DNA of 64,000 bases from Trichostrongylus colubriformis (GCA_963978905.1 OZ022260.1:48753551-48817550), one strand, 5' to 3'; counted from the first letter of the stretch, positions 1 to 14,190 are shown. Numbers and translations are program-made. The notes: a model not told the origin generated them from the letters alone.

Positions 1-3000
1 AGACGCATTGAAGGAACGGAAAATTACGTCAACAGTCCCACTCCACGTTCCCAACAGCGGCGGACGACGGGACGGGGCTTTCACTCAGAGGCCCCGCCCA
101 TTCGGCCGAGGATGCGGGAGGTGTATCTCGATTCTCACTTTTTCGCGTGAAAATTTGCATGCGGTCCACATTAGGCAAATACAACTTAAATATGTGGGTA
201 ATAGAAAAACTTATTTTTTCGTGGACGATCCCTTTCAACGGCGTAATCATTGTCAGTTACCATCCTCAATAGTACCGGCATCATACACCTGATAATGCTA
301 CTTTTCATGCCTGGCAACCGCTTTCAGTTTATCACGGCCAACTACACTAGTCCATTACTTTATCGGACCGTTCTCAAACTCATCACTGCTCTATGTTTTG
401 TTCTATTCGACGTTTCCATATTTTACATCCTGACAGATATTTGTAGTGGCAAGCGACAATGCAACCAACATTAAGATTCTAACCAAACAGCGTGCAAGGT
501 GATGTCACAGATTTCTTAAGAAAATATTGTCCTGCAGATACCGTAGCCATGCGATTTACCAAACAATAACGAACAACGTTGGCAGGTCGGATGGTTGCCA
601 CAGCTAAGATGGGCGAAGATCGTGAAAAAACATCGTATGGCATTTCGTGTCCCTCGGCCATTAGCCGCAAAAAAAACCTGAAGATGAACGATTCCTCATT
701 CGAGGAAGTAATGAGCATGTTAGACCGATGACAAACGACGGTGTGGGCGATCGAGGTATCCCCCTCCCCCAGGTTTTTTTACTCCAAAGAAACATTCACG
801 GAATTTCCATGAATTCTTTCCAAAATTACTCCGCTAAATAGGGTATAAGAACAGAAACACGAAAAGAGCCGAAAAATTCTGCTTGTTCTTAAGCCTAATC
901 GAAAATCGTGGAATATGCTTTATCAGAAGCTTGTTCAATCCAACACCTAAACTCACATGGTTATTTGCCTCTCAAACTTCAGGTATGCCGGAAGAAATTT
1001 CGAACTTTACAGTAAAATTGAGAGTTGATGTCTGTTTTTCTGTGAACTCACTATTTTACTCAGCAGCAATGCGGGATATAGTAAAAGAAACTTCCAAGAA
1101 ATTCCACAATTGTAGTATTAATCGCTCAATTATGAGAAATGAGATGCGATAATAGGTCCTGAAATTGACGTAAGTTCATGGAAAAATGAAAATAATAGAG
1201 GAGCTTTTGCCTGGTAAGATACGCCGGCAGGCAACGTGCTGATTAGTATTGTGGGTCGGTTGGTCTTTGGAACAAGGCATCTGCTGCTCAATTAAAAGGT
1301 CTCGGCAGAAGGTGATCTCGTGACTCGAGCTGAGTCTCGTCATCATGACCCCAGGGACATAGCACAACCTGCTATTAGTGGCGCACAGCCCACAAGCGTT
1401 GTCCATAAACGTTATGAGATGGGATAGTAGTTACGCCAAAAATGAGTCGAAACATGGAAAACAGCGAAGGGAAGCGAGATCTTTTCAGTTTCGCTGTATG
1501 AAACGATGAAAAATCCCGCTACGAGATCTGCAAATCCAAAAAGAAAGTGAAAAAGAAGCACTGGGCTGTCCCCGCTTTTCGTCCCATAGGTGGCGTGCGT
1601 TTGAACGCCACCTTCTTTCGATTCCCATCTATTGAAGCAAAGCCCGGTCTTTTCGCGGTCTGGAAATGTGAAGCATTGCAAATTCCTTGTAAATATGCAA
1701 GAACAAAAGCTCCGAAGTCACCGAAAGGCTAACCTTCAAGTGAGGCTCCAAAATTTATTTCAGAAGACTCAAAAGATTCTACTACTTAATACGGTAGAAA
1801 TTTGAACTTATTGGCAAGCAATCGGCGCCTAGCGCCTTTTTCAAGCCTGAAATAAAACAAAAGGAGTCAGCAGATATGTATCCGAATGACTCACTACTGC
1901 CGCTCACCCTATCCTACCGCACTGCTGGGAGTGGAACAGAAAATGGTTGACCCACCCTGATCCAACCCTCAAATAGCGTGGATGTGCTATGACTATGGTG
2001 ATCTTTATATATCTAATCGGCTTGGTTTGTGTGTCTATCTGTCTGTGTGTCTGTGTGTCTGTCTGTCACTAAATCCAGAACTATCTGAAGCGTATCTTAA
2101 AAGGTGGGGTCAATAGGATAGATGGGTGAAGCATGAGCGAACAAATCAGGGATGCACAGACAAAGCTACCCACCTACGGTAGGCGGCATATTTTGAAAAT
2201 TTGATAATCGGCTGAAACCATTCTTTTTCGGGTCTAAAATGGTCCAGACGTCAGTCAGATGATTGCCTTGTCCAGGTACTCCGACCTACTACTCTCTTGG
2301 TAAAACCCGCATATTGGGAACGCATCAGTGGAATGCCTCACCTACAGGTATATCAAAGCCCGTCCCGTCCCATAATCCCTAGATGCTGGCGACTATCGGT
2401 TGGTTACTTGTAAAAATCAGCTGGTTACTTGTAAAAATATTCTCTCCATTTTCTTTGTTCCTTTCATAAATACAAAAGTTCGAATAAACGGAAAAGAGAA
2501 GGAGCTCCGCTGGTGCAAGAGACCAGCGTCAAAAAATATACCCGTGCATGCAAGGAGTTGCCACCACACCACACTACATCAAAGCCAACGTTGTTCACAC
2601 TTTATAGTATCAAGGAAAAAATTGAAGGTGTATATAGAGATGGAGCGAATTCAATGGTGGAACGTATTCTGAGCAAAAGTGGATGCAACCACAGCTATCG
2701 TCCCTGTGAAGCAAGTGATATTACGCACTTCTATTAGTTCCGAAATTTAAAAATTTTGCTTGGGCCTCAAATATGAAGGTAGTAAGTAGGTCATTGGACA
2801 CCATTAAAGGGTGTTGATGCGCCTGTTCACTGGAAAGGTGAAATACGTACCGCATATTACCACTCATACGTTGTCGCTCCTGATCTTGGGAAAGACCAAG
2901 AAATCCAAGAATCTTTCGAAAAGTAGAAGTTGTCGCTTTATTTTATAGAGAGCCATGGAATGAGAGAAGATATACAGACGTGGACGGAAAGGAAGCACTA

Positions 3001-4937
3001 CAGGAATATTCTCTCCCGCCATATCACCCATCAGGTTGCAATATGTTTCAGCAGTTGTGAAACTTAGTCTGATCCATCACGGAAAAACGATGGGCCAAAT
3101 ACACATGAGAGGACGCCACATCGGAATAATTGGCCCGAATCTGCTCCCGCTCCGACGTTTTCCACTCTACCAAATATCACTCGTGGTTCACATGCGCTCT
3201 ACTGAGAAAGGTCAACTACAAGTGACAGAGATCTCTTTTTAGCTGTCACACAGAAAACAACTCGTATATTGTTGAATGGATGTGAACTTTGGAACTTTCC
3301 AGAGCCAATAGGGTAAAGTGTTGAAAATTTGCGACTTTCATTTCTCTACAAGTACGAATTTACCCACTCTCCACTATTTCACACCAAGAGGATTCCGCAC
3401 ATTAGACAATGCGCAAGGTAACAAATCGGGGATTCTGAGGACTACTGCACATCTGATCATAAGTTACTATTACTAAATTTATTGTTGGCTGTAATGGTGG
3501 CACCACAGTATAACGGTGAACATCAGCAACTTGCACATGTCAAAAAATGCACAAAAAGGCTTACATGGGGTCTTTTTCGATGCCCATTGTGCCCATCTTC
3601 AGAGCAAGAATCCAACCGAAAATTGATGTGATGAATGCGTAGCCACAGTCATGTTGATGTCCTTCCTGTCTTTCCTATCTTTGCCGTTCGTCTCTTTCTG
3701 CATGAATTTCGTCAAGGCGCCTAATTTCTTCGTGGTAAACTCGCACAATGTCAAAATTAGTGAAAAATCAACAGCAAAAGGAAACGTGTCATTCCTAGCA
3801 GATTGCTCCAGTAGACAACCTCCTAGAAATACTCTGATTTCATTTTTCAGCAGACCCATAATAAACTCCGAACTCTACCTTTGAGGTGTGAAACCCTCCA
3901 TACTTCGTGTCGTATGTGTGGCCTGTGATCAGTTTCATCAGCCAGCGTCACGCACCGGCAAATGCAGAGACGTGCGCAACCTTTTAGGACAATGAGCCAC
4001 AAGCACAAAGGAGAACAGGCATATGACTGGGAAACTGAACGAGCTTTGTTGCGTGAAATATGGGAATCCTGCATCCTGCGTTCAGAGGGCTCCGGACTGC
4101 GAAATGGGCACATCTACCTTAGTGTTCCTCGTCGCTCTGGGGAAGGATGGGCTGTCATATATTTTATTAAGCATGGACAGGTCATGTATAGGGAACAACT
4201 TGACAGTCACCATACTTGACAGAACGGAACATCACATCTTACATGGTTTATACTGGGTTACCTAAAGGAAATTGGGCAAATCTTACAATAAGTATGGTTT
4301 GCTCGACCAACCATTAGATTTTGCGCATAATATCGGGAACACACGACTGGGCCACTCCATTAATGAAGTAGCATTGCAGAAATTCCAGCTCTATAAATGA
4401 CTGGTCGCTCCTGCAGAAGGATCCTCATACACTCCATCTCACTTCATAACGCATACGGATGGCGCCCATGTTTTTTTTTCATTTTAAAGATTCACTGGCA
4501 TACATGAAGCAGCTTACAGAATTCAACCGATCCTGGCAGACTTTTTCCGGTGAAAGGACGCCTTCGTGAGGCCCTGTGTGGTTATGTGCTTGGAAACTGA
4601 GGTAGATTTGCACATGTACGTATATATCGGTTTATTACAGCACAAGGCTTTCCGCGGCTCTTGGATCTCGCCATTTTGGGGTTCTTCCATTTTATGACCA
4701 TATTCAAATATCAGACTTATGCTAACAGCGGGGATGGTGCAATGCAGGTGGAGCGTGGTCCCACCCTAATGGTGAAGGGATCAAGCCCGGGACAACCAAG
4801 CCTTCCATACCTCTCGTGTAGGCGAATTGGTGTTAGTCCCATACGGGAGGATAAAAGCACTGACTTACTCATCGACTGGTCCTCGCAAGTCATTGTAGAG
4901 GCCAAATCGTATCCATCTACCAGCACGATTGTGAATA
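1..4937. other. Gene-free, low-information stretch
   Basis: I find no exon chain here whose frames and splice sites close. Open frames are at most about 125 codons and occur on both strands with no recognisable domain. A short tandem duplication (GGTTACTTGTAAAAAT unit, about 2400-2440) and a TGTC/TG microsatellite are present. The stretch may be intergenic or intronic to a gene outside the window. Confidence 0.4.
2025..2068. repeat. TG/TGTC microsatellite
   Basis: A run of alternating TGTC and TG units (for example GTGTGTCTGTCTGTC) lies in otherwise unremarkable sequence. It is a simple sequence repeat with no coding potential. Confidence 0.85.
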
Positions 4938-5037
4938 AATACCGCTCGCGTCGGGTGAGTAATTTTCGCCTTGCGACGGTTTGTTCGCGAACAAACCGTC
5001 GCAAGGCGAAAATTACTCACCCGACGCGAGCGGTATT
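4938..5037. repeat. Perfect 100-bp palindrome
   Basis: Two 50-nt arms are exact reverse complements with no spacer. The dyad axis lies between 4987 and 4988 in TTCGCGAA, and the outer ends are AATACC and GGTATT. The match breaks immediately outside, so no second arm level is visible. It could be a foldback MITE core or a long-read hairpin assembly artefact. The arms read as an open frame in both directions, which is a consequence of the symmetry and not evidence of a gene. Confidence 0.97.
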
Positions 5038-6750
5038 GTAGAGTTAGAATGCGCAACGCATCCCAACAGAGGTTTGTTTAATGGCAAAACTTTATCTTTT
5101 ATGCTTTTTGATTGATGCTCCCTGAAAAGGCTTACAGGCGGTGTCTTCTAAAGAACAAGGTATCCCATATTCAGCAAGATGGTCGGCGTAAAGTAAGTAC
5201 CTGAAATTATAGAAGCATCTTCCATAGTGAGGAAGCAAAAGAGTCTCTAGAGAGCTCGTTGCAAGGCATGTAGCTGCGTGAGCAAGGATTCGGAGGAGGA
5301 TAGTGGTCTGCGGTGCTGGTAGATGTTTACGACGCCAAAGGGGCATGAATTCATTGCGAGTGGCGTCAATGAAAACGTAATTCTGCTACAAAATGCATGA
5401 GACACGCCTTCGCCGCCTGCGTCTACCGCTATCGCTGTCGAATAAATCCACGGTGAATCTGCCGCCGATGGCCGGTAATTAACTACGTGCCGAACAACGC
5501 TTATTCAGAAAGCATCTCGGAAATGCATAGTCTGCTCGATGATGGAGTGTTTTTTGCTAAAGCAGTCCAGATTGCCATGCGGCTTCATGAATTCACAAAG
5601 ATTCGCTCATGACTGTCACTCCTTCTGCCTTTCCGTGATTTGGTCGAGCTATGTGTGGGAGGTAGACAGCAATCGTCATTCGCATGGAGTCGAAGTCGTT
5701 GAGCTGCAACTAATTGAAGAAGTCGTTGGGCTGCTACTCACCTCATGATGCAAGCCAGCCTAAGCACTTCCAACGCGAACGTGAACAACTTCGGAATGGG
5801 CCTTGTATTTGACATTTCTACTGTTCGATGGAGACATTCAGTATTCCACTGATTGAGGCAAGAGGGCGGAGATATTTAAGCGCTGTTCATATACATTTTA
5901 TGAAATCTCTGGTACCAGTGAACCGCACTCATGGGATGGGGAGATTGCCGATTGAGAGGAGTCTAGAGTTTGTCTTCAGCCACTGCTTAAACCTTAATGC
6001 AATGCCGCTCGATTTATTTAGATTGATGCGTCAGACCATCATCAAAGCAGAAATCCCTATAATATTGATCGAAACAGCGATTCAGTATCCGAAAGAGCCA
6101 ACGTTCCATACCGCTTTATTCTACCGAATTTAGTGAATGGTTTCAGGCGTTTACTGCACCGAATCACATGACAACAAGTACTCCCCCATATGAGTCCCAT
6201 TAGCTCTTTCGGCCCTTGTGGTGGTAACTGCTGCCATTCAACTCGAACGTACTGGCCTTGAACCTCTATGGCCTGAATGAATCATGATTATCTCGGAATG
6301 CCTATCACTATGCTTTCATAACGGCCATCACGGTGGAGATCATGGGCTAGAATTCTGCAGGATATATCCACCGCTATCCTATATACTAGATAACCACCAC
6401 TAGGTTCAGTGGGACATTAGTTCGAGAAAATCTCACAGTTCAAAGAGAGACCCTACTTGAAAGCAGTTGCAGGGGTGTTCGGGCTGAATGTGAAAAGATT
6501 GTTAAAATGGAACTCGTGGTGCTCAGCAGTACGAAAGTAATGGGAAACGGAATGAAACGGTCGGAAACCCGAGAAATAAGCCTCCTTCCCCACCGTTAAC
6601 TTCGAAACTAAAGAAGGGGCGGTCCATGTTAAAACAGACGGCAGTCTTGAAAAAGACGGCTCCTACAAAGCCCGGTGACATCGTTCACCCGTTTCTTTAC
6701 ATAAGGACTTCCTGGACCTGTCGCTCTCATTGAAATGACTCTCTTTAAAT
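5038..6750. other. No gene recognised
   Basis: Open frames of about 70-100 codons occur, the longest on the plus strand at 5828-6133. None has a recognisable domain, partner exons or a persuasive splice-site pattern. I see no repeat structure. Confidence 0.35.
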
Positions 6751-7580
6751 CAAAAACAGCATTAGGAGTAAAGTGGTTATTGAGAAATCCCTAAAGGAGT
6801 CACTCACATGGAAACCATAGGTCTAAGAAGTCTATCTATGTATAGCAAAATCCCAGTGAAAAAGCGCGCCTCCAAGCTGTAGAAACGGCGCAATGGATAA
6901 CACCTGACGCTTTTGGATGACCGACCCCACCTCCGCGTGACGTGATTCTGACTGGCTGGGGTGGGAGGGGTGACGGTTGGGACACACGAATCTAGGCCAT
7001 GACCCTGTGACAGCCTGTGGCCTTTGCCCTGTGACATGAATAATTCAGACAATTTGACTATACAACGGAACAGACTTGAAAGAAGGACACGATTTACATG
7101 AACAAATTGTCTGAATTATTTAAGGCTTAGGTCAAAGGCCACAGGCTGTTACAGGGTCACGGCCTAGATTCGTGTGTCCCAACCTACACCCGGGTGGGAG
7201 CGGTCAAGGAGATGCGGCAGGATCAAAGGTGTTGCGGCGCGCTTTCGCAGTTTTAGCTTGAAGCTTACTCCAGGAAATACGATAGATGTTGTCGTAATTC
7301 CGAACATTCCCTCGTGTTTATGACTTGGCTATGCCAATGGAAAGCTCGTCCGAACTACCTCTCATAACGGAAATGTCATCCGTGTCGAGAATCAACAGTG
7401 GAGGAGGGGCCCTATTTCCCGGGTTTTGGCCATTTTCGTCCGTTTTTTTTTCAACTGCCCTGTAACCAGGCATCTCGACTCCCATTTTCACTACTTCTTT
7501 TACTTTTCGTCCGAATTTCCCCTAATGCTGCCTTTGAGAGCTCTCACCGCTCACATTATCCCAATCACTGTTTAGAAAAA
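6751..7580. repeat. ~0.8-kb interspersed repeat, family A copy 1
   Basis: The left end (AACAGCATTAGGAGTAAAG) and the right end are loosely inverted copies of each other. The right end reads, on the other strand, AAACAGTGATTGGGATAATG. The same blocks, in the same order, recur at about 45,075-45,620 and about 55,835-56,250. The left end also recurs inverted near 18,757-18,840. Shared blocks include a TGACGGAAAGGTCGTCC-like segment and a GGCATCTCGACT segment. It is probably a non-autonomous DNA transposon, and no transposase is visible. The 6975-7184 foldback appears in this copy only. Confidence 0.7.
6975..7184. repeat. 81-nt imperfect inverted repeat (foldback)
   Basis: The left arm 6975-7055 and right arm 7104-7184 are near-identical reverse complements separated by 48 nt. 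The outer ends are GGTTGGGACACACGAATCTA and its complement. It lies inside repeat family A copy 1 and is absent from the other copies, so it is probably a nested insertion. Confidence 0.85.
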
Positions 7581-7649
7581 ATCGGTCCTCATTCCTCCGT
7601 TATACGAACTTATATGCCTGTAAGCTTCTAATGACTTTCTAGGAGCTAT

Positions 7650-8081
7650 AATCCAAATCTTGCGAAGTCTTCCATGACCTCTAGAGGTACTCCTTTCTAC
7701 CACAGAACTCATTATTCAGGCCTAAATGATATGTATTTCTTGGCACCACGAAAGTATTTCGAAGGCATTTTGGTGACGATTGGTAGTAATAGTGATAGCT
7801 AATCATTGGATTCATAGTTAGCAGGTATGGTACAGCAATAGTCGATCAGAAATTGCTCGGAAAGCATTAGAACTCTTTGTCTCGTGACCTGTGCACAACT
7901 TTTTTAATAGCAGCAGCCCGTCGTGACCGTTTCGTCAAGTCTATGCGCAGGAGGTAAGCGAACCAGACAAGCTCTACAATGGTTCTCGTGTAAATGCACC
8001 ACATGCACCACCACCCTTTTACAGTGATCTACGTCTATTTTTCAGCGCACTTGCCAAGAATTTCGTAACTATGTACACCGC
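7650..8081. other. No feature recognised
   Basis: This is AT-rich sequence without a convincing exon, repeat or RNA signal. Confidence 0.3.
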
Positions 8082-8312
8082 GTTTCGTCACTTCTTTTGT
8101 TTCCTTGTCTCTTTAACCTCTGATTGTCCCTTCTTGTCTGGTTTGCTTACTTTGCGCTGCTTTTTGTCACTTTTTTGTTCCTTTTGATTCTTTGACTTCG
8201 CTGATTGTTATTTCTTGTCTCATTTGCCTATTTTGCTCTGCGTTTCGTCACTGTTTTGTTTCTTTTGATTCTCTAACTCACAGTTTGTCCTTTCTTATCT
8301 AGTTTGCTTTAC
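8082..8312. repeat. T-rich minisatellite, three ~77-82-bp units
   Basis: Three diverged tandem units each carry, in order, a TTTTGTCACTTTTTTGTT-like block, a TGATTGT block, CTTGTCT and TTTGCTTACTTTGC. It is strongly pyrimidine-biased on the plus strand. No coding function is visible. Confidence 0.75.
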
Positions 8313-8678
8313 TCGTGCGCATGTTCCATTATGCGGTTGTGAATGGTTACAGTGACAGCGATGATTTGAATTCGTTCATTATCACGGTCACCGAGATCAC
8401 CCGCATGCCTAGGAGCGAGATAGATGCGAGAAGCATGGTAAACCAACCACACCGCTGCTAACGAGAGTTCTGTACAAAAGTCCCGCTCCCTTTCTGAGTT
8501 CTGCATGAATCTTTTGTATTTTCCATCGTGCTATTGTAGTTATGGGGGTAAGACCAGTGTACTCGCCGTTGACTCTTTTTTCATTGAATCCGGTATTCAC
8601 CCTTAGTTTTCTTTTGTACTTTGAAAAAAGGGCAGTGGACGCTTTGTATCACTTACTTACATGTTTCGGCTTCACAGG

Positions 8679-10012
8679 CTCTGGAGGAGGCGATTCGCCG
8701 AAACCTTAGCCGAGTAATAAAAATCATAACAGTTTCAGAAGCTCAGCACGAGCGTATTACTGATTGTGTCAAATGCCGAGATCAATGGAGAGTCGGACAT
8801 GGAGTATCGTCACCAGAGACCTGTCAGTCTCCAGTACCTACATTTTGAGTAATAGAAAAAGCGACAACTTAGAAAATATGTTGTTGTCATAAACCATTTT
8901 GAGGATTTCTTCCTTCAGCATCAGGTTGATAGTAATGACCGAGGGAGGTGCTTTGAATGTGGTTAAGGCGTAGTAGCCCTCAGAAATTTGTACAAAATTG
9001 TACGACGAGAAACATGCATGACTGGGACGAAGAGAAACTAAACCGTCTGAAAGCTTTTTATCGAAGGAGCAAAAGCATTCCTGAAAATGAGCTACCTCGC
9101 AAGGAATGCGGACAGGTATTTTTTACAAGGACGGGATTATCGTTAGACAAGGAGGTGAGCTCGATTGACGTTTATTTAGGCCAATGTGAAAATGGATGTC
9201 ATGTGACTTCCATGATTCCACAAATGCAGGTGTTGCATGCATTCATATTCATGCAGTCGCGATTTTGCATCTGGAGGCAGGCAAGTATTCAGTTTGTGGG
9301 ATTAAACAGGAAATGTTGATCTCTCTTCAACGAGGCAGCTTTTACCAATTGTTCAACATCCACACGCCATTCTTAGTCGAGAAGTTGTTTCGCGAACATC
9401 TTGTGTGAGTGAAGAGCTGACGAGGGAATCTAGTACAGAGGACATGGACGATCGCGCAACAACCTCACAGGAAGTACCGGAGGATGTATTGAGCCAGGAC
9501 GAGACAAATATGGAATCAAAGGCTGAAAGGAGTGAGTTCTTTCACAATCACAACCTCAACCACTCATTTCAGGTGGAGTCTCATTTCGCCAAAGTTGCGC
9601 GTCAAGGCTTCGGGAAGTTTTAGTGTCCGCCATCAACGACTCAGGGTCGTTATTGAAAAACAATGTATCGTGTCACCTCAGTGACTGGTATTCGACCGAA
9701 AGGTGTGCGAAGGAAAGCAGTTCAAGAACAAGGGGTCACACCGTAGCCGAAGTCAATAGTAGCATATAAAGATGTATGTACATGTTATTTCAACTGTTAT
9801 TATGATATGCTTGTATTCTTTCTATCCAGAAACAAAAAGCCAGCACAGAAAAGGAAAAGGGAAAAGTGGTCAGCAGTAAAGAACCAGATCCCGACAGAGT
9901 GTGGGACATGCCTCGTAACTCTCTGATTGTGTGCTTTGTTTGCGGTAGGAGGCAACCACTGGACACAAACGAAGACCCTGTAGAAAGTATCGAGTTCTAA
10001 CGATCAATGCGG
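8679..10012 (+). pseudogene. Possible degenerate zinc-finger-like gene fragment
   Basis: Several plus-strand open blocks follow acceptor-like CAG sites: 8680-8845, about 8917-8955, about 8973-9114, about 9375-9535 and about 9830-9999. They contain Cys-rich snippets resembling C2H2 finger starts: CFECG, KECGQVFFTRTGLSL and CFVCGRRQPL. The 9405 block is acidic. I could not join the blocks in one frame across clean splice sites, and the second Cys/His pairs are missing. It may be a decayed finger gene or a real gene I have mis-spliced. Confidence 0.25.
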
Positions 10013-13000
10013 AACTTGGACTCACGTTCAGTCACAGGAAGAAGACATAGAGTGTGTTGTATTTGTAGCACAGACGTTTGACAGGTTGATATTGGAGGGA
10101 GCAATTGAGTATGGTGGATTTTATTCTTGCAAGATCGTTTCCCACACGCTGCCCGCTAGGTAATTATTCAGTGTTGTTTTAACTTCTCTATACTCTATAC
10201 TTTGTTGTTTTGCTGTTTGATATGATGCAGTTCTTGTTACAGTGTAATAACAGTATGAATGAAGATGTTTTGTATGATTAGCGATCCTCTTGATTGAATC
10301 GGTCACCTACTCAAAGCACTGAAAATGCTTTGAGACTAAAAAAGAGGAAGCATACTAAAAACTTTATTCCTGAGAGAAGAAAACTTTGTAGGACTGACCG
10401 TTCTTTTCATATACCTCTAGTTCTACATAACACTTCATAAATACCAGCCTTGAAACTGGCACCAGCTCAGGTACACATGAAAAGCGATAATACATTGAAG
10501 GTGACAACTGCATCCAGAATATACATGGCAGGAAATACCGCTTATTTTAAAGGATCCAAAAACGCCTTACAACATCGGACACCGAAAAGGAAGGACGGAG
10601 CACAGTGTGTCCAACTCAGTCTTCCAAATCCGGAATGATTTTTTATGTATAAGACACCCTATTCCTTATAGAGCGCTTGAGAAGGTTTGTCACAGGCTAT
10701 GAGATGACTATGTTTGTGAAACTGGGTGGTTTAAACGCCAAAACCACTCCTCACCACAACTAGAGTGGCTAATTAAATTCCATGATGCAGTAGGGAAAAG
10801 TATTTGCGTTGGATACAAGGTTCAATATTTCATTTTGTGCTCCTTACGAACGGCTTGTGATGTATAGCCAGAAAAAGCTTTGTTACGCTCTTCCTGTGGA
10901 GTATATATGGAATACATTGTTCGACACAACTCGAACAATTGGATTTCGGTGCGATTTTTAATGTGTAAACCACTCAACTCCTTTTGAGAGTGGTTGGAAC
11001 AGTGTTTGGTGGTTTATACACTACTCAACTTGGGTGGCAAATTGAGTCAGGCCAGCAGGCCTCACCTTCCGGTGCGTTTGGAAAGGTTTTACCCGAGCTT
11101 CACAAATTTCCAAAACTTGCTTCCATTCTCTGTGTTCTGTGCGTTTCTTCCTTTGAGGATTTCTGTATTTTCAAGCTCCTTTACCCTCTGATTTAGAGCG
11201 CTACTCGAGTTAGGGTGGTCTGTAGACTGTGTACTTTGCGCCTCTAATGCTATGGTTAGAGCACAGAGAAGTTTAGCGCTAGCCAAATCGAGCTTAAATT
11301 TTGCAGAGAAACGGCTGTAATGCAATGATAACATGTCTTTCTTGTAGATTTTGTTCTTGTTTTTTGTTCATTGTTTTTTGATCATTATGTTTCTCGTTCA
11401 ATACTACTTATTCTCTACTCATGTTTTACATATTCTCATAGTCAGCCATAAGATACCAATTTTCTTTTCTCGTAATTGAGTTACGCCCCTCCGCCTTCCT
11501 TTCCTACCTTCCATTAATGAGTTGTACTTCTTCTCTTTTTTATAAGGTGTTTAGTTCCTGCATTTTTCTTTTTTCCAAGCCGGGACAGATGTCAGTTCGG
11601 TTGGCCGATTCAACCTAGTTGTGATGAATGGATCTGATTCGTAATGTATACGGCTCTGGCGATTCTGAATTTTATGCTCGCTTGTATGCCCAGGGGTATA
11701 TCGTACTAGGGAGTCGGTGAATGCTTTGTTTGGTTGTCTATTTGTTTATAATTATGTTTTTCATTTTTGTTACAATTAACACCACTTTTCAATACATTGC
11801 TGCAATTCTCAGCTTATTTATAATCAGTCTCTGCCAACTTTGTGATCCATTGTCGGCTAGGTTATGCGGTAAATCACTTAGTGGTACTGCCAAACGACAG
11901 TATGAAGTCGTTTTTCTTTGCGAATACAGTGCGTGGAAAATTTGGTTTGGAAGCATGTCATTTTTCTGCTCATTTTTTACGATTATCTTACTTTATGTAT
12001 TTGGTTGGTAAATCTATCACTATTAAGTGCAGTCGAAATCTACTTGGGAATTGTGCAATTGTTCGTCGCGAATGAGTTGAATCTATGTTCGAGAAACCAC
12101 ACCACAACATTCGCACTGAAGTATTTGTTGCAAAAACGCATTCCGGATGCAGCATCGTGATCGCAATAGGAGCGCTCCATCTTCTCTTCGTAAGTTCACT
12201 TTTCCACAGTTTTGCACACGCACACACGCCTTAATTTTGATGTCTTGAAATAATGTAAACACATGTGTGCCAGTTTCATCAGCTAATCTCACGACAACTT
12301 GAATAGCCCTAAAAGTGTCGTAGTGCCTTGAATTCAACAATGGTCAAGGAAAATTTGACGAGGTTTTGAAAACACTGGGAGAGGCAATTTTGGCTCACGC
12401 TAATACCTACTGTAATGCTTGCAGTTCGTTGGCTTGTACACATTGCGCATATGACATCTTGCTAAGATGTCGAGCGTGAATTAAATGGATTTTTTCACGA
12501 ACACCTTTTTCTTACCCAATCGCATATTTTACATTCATTCTTTCACTCGATTGCTGCTATTTCTTGTTTCACTTATTTCACGTCATCATGAATGAATCAA
12601 ATACTCCCTACGAAATAACAAATGACATCTACAGCGAGCAATTCGGGAGGGTGATTCACTTCGAATAGATGTGAAGTCGGGCTTTTTTATCGATCGCTTC
12701 TAATCTCGAATGTTCGTTTAAAACGATTATTTCTTTGCGTACTTCTTTTTCCCGACCCCTCTCGGTCCCTTTTAGGGGCCTCTCTTTGAATGATTGCAGT
12801 TTCCTTCAATGTAATGTCGCGAGGCCACATTTCGAAAACGAGATCCGCGAGGTTGCCGCTTCCTGACGTTTGTCAAATTTATGATATACCTCCAAAAAAT
12901 TGAGGTTGATTTTGTTTTATCCAGGAAAATTTTTCCGCTTGAACTGGACAAAGATTATCCAGTGTGCCTAAAATACTTTCGTTACACATCTTTTGCTCTC

Positions 13001-14190
13001 AAGGAACCACAGGGAAGGCGATGGCATTGGCTGACCTCGTTCCAGGGTGCGCCTTGCATAACGTATGAGTAGTAAGTCGCCATGACTAGTCTGTGATGTC
13101 ACAGCACTAGCATGTATCAGCTAGATCTTTTGTGATTTACATCTCACAGTTTCATGTGCATTCATACAAACCGTGACCAAAACATATCTCACGACTAAGC
13201 GAGAAATGTATCAAGTTTTTGTTAACGTTCCCGTCTACAACAGGTCCCTTTGCAGTCGACCATCGACGACCATTTCTGTACTATGCTGACCTATGAAAAT
13301 GAGATCCCCTCGCAGCAAGTCAAATGAGACCTCTCTCTTTCTTCGAACCCCTCCTTCCTTATGTGCTGCTTTCTGCCTGGGTAAACAGAAACAGCGGTGA
13401 AGCTTACAAAAGTATGGTCTCCAAAACACCATTTGCTAGTTGCTGATTGTGAGACACCATTGAACAGCTATAAAGAGCAGTGAAAAGTTCTGAGAAAATT
13501 TCTCAATTTTTTAAGCATGCAGCGCATATACACATCAGAGCAGAGTTTTGAAATTTATTGTTGATAGAGGGCACAGTTAAGAGATCGTTATTATAGCTGC
13601 TCGGTGTTAGACTCCTCGCTGAAAGCAGTTATCGTCGATCTATGTGCGACCTATACGACTGCCGCAATTTTCTGCTTCACTGCTTCCATTGTGGTTGTTC
13701 GACAGTCAAGCCCTGTATGAAGGGGTTGTGCTCTTCCATAGGCAACGGTGCATCATGCCGTGCCATGTTCCACAGGTGGTCCAATCGCTTTGCTCGACAT
13801 TCCTCGACGAAGGTTCTTGGTGCGCACGACCACCTTTCTCCAACGCTGACGAGCCTCCTCGTCAAGCAGCTGTTCTCAAAGTTTAGGGCGAATGAAAAGG
13901 ACATCTTCTACTTCTCGTCTATTTATAACGTTTTACGTAAGGGTCGTTTTCGTGAAGCTTTTTCTGAAGTCATATACATTTTGTAACTGAACAAGAGCTT
14001 CCAGTACCAGTAGATGTGTGTCAGAATCTCCTCGTCCGTGGCATGAGCAGTCTTCATCATCGCCTAGGACGAGAAGTGAATATGAAAATCCATAACATGG
14101 GAGACACATCAAGTCATAGTGAGCTTCATCAAAAGGACTTTTTGCATTGTTTAGAGTCACATACATGAAGCAAAAAACCGTTCTCAAACT
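10013..14190. other. Repeat-like and unassigned sequence
   Basis: No exon chain closes. Around 10,730-11,040 there are repeated GGTGGTTTA/TAAACCACTC motifs in both orientations, which suggests an old inverted-repeat element. An acceptor-like CAG at about 12,924 precedes an open block to about 13,038 with no recognised domain. Both strands of 13,640-14,190 are open for 75-115 codons without known motifs. Confidence 0.3.

Noticed and set aside
4661..5041. 126-codon plus-strand frame
   Set aside because: Much of it is the perfect palindrome, which is open in both directions by symmetry; the rest has no motif.
8082..8312. Possible CRISPR-like array
   Set aside because: The units are contiguous diverged tandem repeats with no distinct spacers, and the window is eukaryotic.
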